A stretch of 64,000 bases of DNA, taken from Akebia trifoliata. Its lineage: Eukaryota > Streptophyta > Magnoliopsida > Ranunculales > Lardizabalaceae. Within the stretch, counting starts at the first letter, position 1. Every line of letters begins with the position of its first letter. This document shows, in pieces, positions 60,698-64,000 of this stretch. The position numbers and the translations under genes were made by a program. The DNA is taken from contig CM030707.1 of NCBI GenBank assembly GCA_017979445.1, positions 25,637,756 to 25,701,755 of the forward strand, given 5' to 3'. The notes under the pieces are model-generated. The model was given only the letters and a program-made list of their open reading frames with translations, did not search any database and had not been told where the DNA came from.

Positions 60698-61560
60698 ATG
60701 ATCACTTCCTACATGTGGAGTAATTGATTTTTTTTAATGGGTTTCTAAATCCACTATGGCTCAACTTGTTTCTTTCATATTGACAAGTATGGTTCACTTA
60801 GACACATTCAAACTATGAATTTGACCTTTTGGAAACTAGACCCATGATTGGGGTTTGTTTCTTGCATGAGTTAATTCAATATATAGTTTTTGAACTTAGT
60901 TTAATTTGGTTAGATTGATTTATATTATTAAAAATTAAAAACAAGAAAGAAAAAAACCCACACCTGTTATGTTATTTTCTTAAATGACATTTATTTATCT
61001 TCATAAAAGAATAACATTCATAAAAAACAGTGGTTCACTAATTCAAGATGATTTTATTACAAATTTTGGTTGAACTTGGTTGGATCACCAAGTCAGTCTT
61101 GCTCTAAAAACACATATTTTAAGTAACTTTCTTATATTTATAAGAAATTTCTTTGTTATTGATTTTCTCATATATTTAATGTAATCGTAAAATATGCAAT
61201 TAATAGCAACCACAAGAACTATAGAATAGATGAAAAAAGTTATACAAAAGATGAAGAAAATAAGGAGGGTCAAATCTACAAGCCCTAAGATGATGATACA
61301 TCTCACTAAGAGATATGTGAAGCTCGAATGTAAAACTGTTGTATTAAGCTCAAAGCTCAGGGAAGGATGGCTTAAAGCTTGGATAAAGGAAGGATAGAGC
61401 CAAATGGCATAAAGTTGGGGAATATCCTCTCGAATGGTATGGCATCAGAGATCACGAGAAATCAATAATTTCTAGGGATTTGAGATGTATATGGAAGGAT
61501 TTCATTATTAGAGAGATTCCAAAGGGGTAAGGATGGAAAAGGGATATGTAGATATGAGAA
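60698..61560. other. Unassigned DNA between two LTRs
   Basis: AT-rich; no gene or repeat recognised. Confidence 0.4.
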
Positions 61561-63607
61561 TGTTCATCCTTGAACCTCAATGCTACGTCGTTTGGAGTCG
61601 CTACCATTCTTTTTTGTAAATGGATGTGAATGGGCACCCGAATCGATTCTTTTGAAAATTATTTTTTATGGCATTGTAATGACTCTCAATCATGTAAAAT
61701 GTATGGTCTACCTAAGATCTAAGTAAGGGGATTCGATTAGAGAATGGGGAAGGTGTTAAGCATCCCATTCTCTCCACTTATGGTAGTTACCTTTAGATTT
61801 GGCCATTTTTTAAAAGTTTAACATGACAAGTGAAATGCATGAGATGCATGAAGTAGGTGGGTGCACATAGTGTGTATGTACCCCTTTGAAAGAAGATTTA
61901 ATGTTTGTGTAGACATGAGGAATATCCTATAGGAGAGGATATCCCACAAAGTCATCACATTTTTACATGAACTGGAATGTTGGTTTAGGATTCTAGAGAA
62001 GTTTCATGAATGAAGTTCCCTTTAGATCTACAACCTTAATGCATGCATGCTTAGCTAGAAACTTAGTGTTTTAGCCCCATCAAGAGAGCTACACAATTCT
62101 TCATCATAGCCAAACATGTGTGATGTGTGTGCATAGTGTACATTATGATGCATGATATGAGAATGGGTTAAAAAAAGACTTCTACCTCCATCCTTTCGAC
62201 CAAACCGTCTCAAGCATTCCATGCCCAAGGTTGAAGTTCAATCTATTCGGGATGAAGGAGGGTTCTCCATTACATCCTAAAGATTTCTAAAAAGAAAAAG
62301 AGAGGGATAGAAGAAGAAGATGCAAGTTAAAAGAAAAATAAGCCACTATTATCCCACCTTGTCCCCTTTGGAGGTCTTGAATGAACTTGAGTTTAAGAAA
62401 TGAACTTGAGAGTTGAAGGATGTAGTTAAGGGTTGAGAGAGTTGAAGGTTGAGAGATGAGAGATGAGTAGGGATTTTGGTGGAGTTTTAGGTTGAGAGAA
62501 GGGGGCTTGAGAGCATGAATTGTTCATAGAAAATGAGGGTATTTATAGAGTTTTTGGAGAACTTTTGGGATAAAGTGGTCCAACCCTAAAAATAATAAAA
62601 ATGGAGATAAGGTTTAGGTTATTTCTTTTTGGATTTTTCATTTGTATGGGGGTAAAGATGACATTTGTGAAGAAATTCTAAAAGCATTCTTTGATCCTTG
62701 GTTTTTTGGTAAATAGAGGTGAGAGAACAAAAATACTTTTGGGAGAGTGAATAAGGGAGTGACATGTGTAAAGGTGGAGTGGTAGGTAAAAAGTAGACCT
62801 TGGTTCATTTATAAATAACTCATAAAGCAAGGGTGGAAGTATAATTTTGAAATCGACCAATGGGAGAACAAAAGTACTTTTGGGAGGGTGAGTAGGAGAA
62901 TGACATGTGTAAAGGTGGAGTGGTAGGTGAAAAATAGACCTTGGTTCATTTGTAAATAATTCATAAAGGAAGGGTGGAAGTATATTTTTGAAATTGACCA
63001 ATGGGAGAACTCTATGTATGTACTTGAAGATTCCCACCTTTTGAGGGTATGTTTGGAAATTCTCTCAACTTTATGGATTATTATCAAAGACCCAAGAATC
63101 TTTTTGATTTGTACAATCTTTTTGGGAAGGGCATTCTTTGATTTTCACAAAGAGGGAGTTGACCCTCCAATTAGATAATGCATTGGGTATTGAGGGCGTA
63201 TAATATAAACATGTGTCATCTTTTGAAGGGGTGTGAGAGAATGGGCTTGAAATGGACTTGATATTGGGCTTAGGTGATGGACTTGGGTTATGGACTATGG
63301 ACTTTAGGGGTGGGCTATAAGAATGGACTTGAATTTGTATTAGAAGGTAGGTTTTGTCTTGGACTTAGGTTGGATTAGGAAATGGACCTTGGTTATGGTA
63401 TGGGTGATAGAGCGGTGAATGGAGAATGGTTACGGGTTAGGGACAAGGTTGAGCATGCAAACTATATGACATGATTTATGTATGCATGTATGCATGAATA
63501 ATGATGCCAAGTGGCAATGCAGGTCCATGATAGGCTTAAGTTCTTAGTTGGAATCAATTCAAGAAAATTTGAATTTTCCTACGGGTTCGTGCAAATTGGG
63601 GTGTCTG
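61561..63607 (-). mobile_element. 3' LTR of a third Tat/Ogre-like element
   Basis: On the - strand a polypurine tract GCAAAGAGGGGC (63607-63618) precedes AGACACCCCAATTTGC, the LTR start with its first bases lost. The landmarks TTAACACCTTCCCC (about 61747-61760) and GGTAGCGACTCC (about 61594-61605) mark the 3' end; the boundary GATGAACA at 61561 is a guess. TATA box CTCTATAAATAC at about 62540-62550 (- strand). About 2 kb. The left boundary is uncertain. Confidence 0.6.
62723..63010 (-). repeat. 141-bp tandem duplication inside LTR
   Basis: GAGAACAAAA(A/G)TACTTTT begins at 62723 and 62864, and GAGAAC again at 63005: two full units of 141 bp with few differences. Confidence 0.85.
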
Positions 63608-64000
63608 CCCCTCTTTGCAGGAGTTGTTTTCAAAGAACTGCAAATAATAAATTAGACCCTTTATTTGCACGAATCCGAATAATTTATTGCATGATGATTA
63701 AAAACGTCGGATGGGTTGAGAAATTTATTTTTGTAGAATGTGGCTACCCAAGCACGGGGTCTGATAGGGTTAACCTTTTTGAAACCCTTGATTTCGTGGC
63801 ATGGAGCTTGTTTGAAATCTTGGATATAAATTTTTTATGATTTTTGAAAGTGATCGACGTTTTAAACCATGCAATGCAATTTTGAAATATGTTTTTTCTT
63901 TGTTTATTCTGAACTTCAAACTTCCTTCTTCCCTTTCATGACAATTATAGGATCGTCTAGAGAGGCTTGGTGTGACGTTGCCGTTCTTAAGAGACGCTTG
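63608..64000 (-). other. 3' internal end of the third element
   Basis: It lies inside the element, to the right of the polypurine tract. No protein can be assigned; the rest of the element is beyond the window. Confidence 0.4.

Noticed and set aside
62678..63087. Frames of 92-119 codons on the - strand
   Set aside because: They span the 141-bp tandem duplication in an LTR and repeat the same segment; no domain.

Overview
The window is plant repeat DNA, most likely from a dicot with a large, repeat-rich genome. I found no intact host gene and no tRNA or rRNA gene. Nearly everything recognisable is LTR-retrotransposon sequence at different stages of decay, with stop codons, frameshifts and many C-to-T/G-to-A changes. 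I cannot name the species.

Layout. (1) 1-14542, + strand: a decayed Ogre/Tat-like Ty3-gypsy element whose 5' LTR lies left of the window. It has a long leader, an extra ORF1 before gag, gag, protease, a G-patch-like segment, RT, RNase H, a second archaeal-type RNase H, integrase, a repeat-rich 3' UTR, a polypurine tract and a 3.6-kb 3' LTR. (2) 14543-22168: unassigned DNA, a candidate Tekay-like LTR (15506-19871) and old LTR remnants. (3) 22169-54040: a Ty1-copia element with 517-bp LTRs and a perfect TTTTC target duplication, split by a 24.5-kb nest. (4) 25594-50052, - strand: Ogre/Tat-like element A, inserted in the copia protease/integrase region (duplication GATAG). It contains a solo LTR (B, 34903-36641, duplication GATGG) inside gag and a smaller, internally deleted relative (C, 40196-45934, duplication CCCCC) inside its leader. 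(5) 54046-64000: unassigned DNA, a second copy of a TATA-containing repeat also seen near 17 kb, a solo copia-type LTR (59928-60697, - strand), and the 3' LTR of a further Tat-like element on the - strand that continues beyond the right edge.

How the parts relate. The insertion order is fixed by nesting: copia, then A, then B and C. Element 1 and element A encode the same protein order but have different LTRs, so they are two families of one lineage. Their most striking shared features are two arrays in the 3' UTR. One has about five units of roughly 50-70 bp, each folding into a stem-loop whose stem changes by paired substitutions around an inner stem capped by a GAAA-like loop. The other is a 33-bp tandem array with its own covarying stem. 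Other points of interest are TATA-deleted LTRs shared by both ends of element C, paired TGTCTC/GAGACA palindromes upstream of the TATA box of the solo copia LTR, and tandem palindrome plus G-box units in the LTR of element 1. All divergence statements are by eye; no alignment or search was run.
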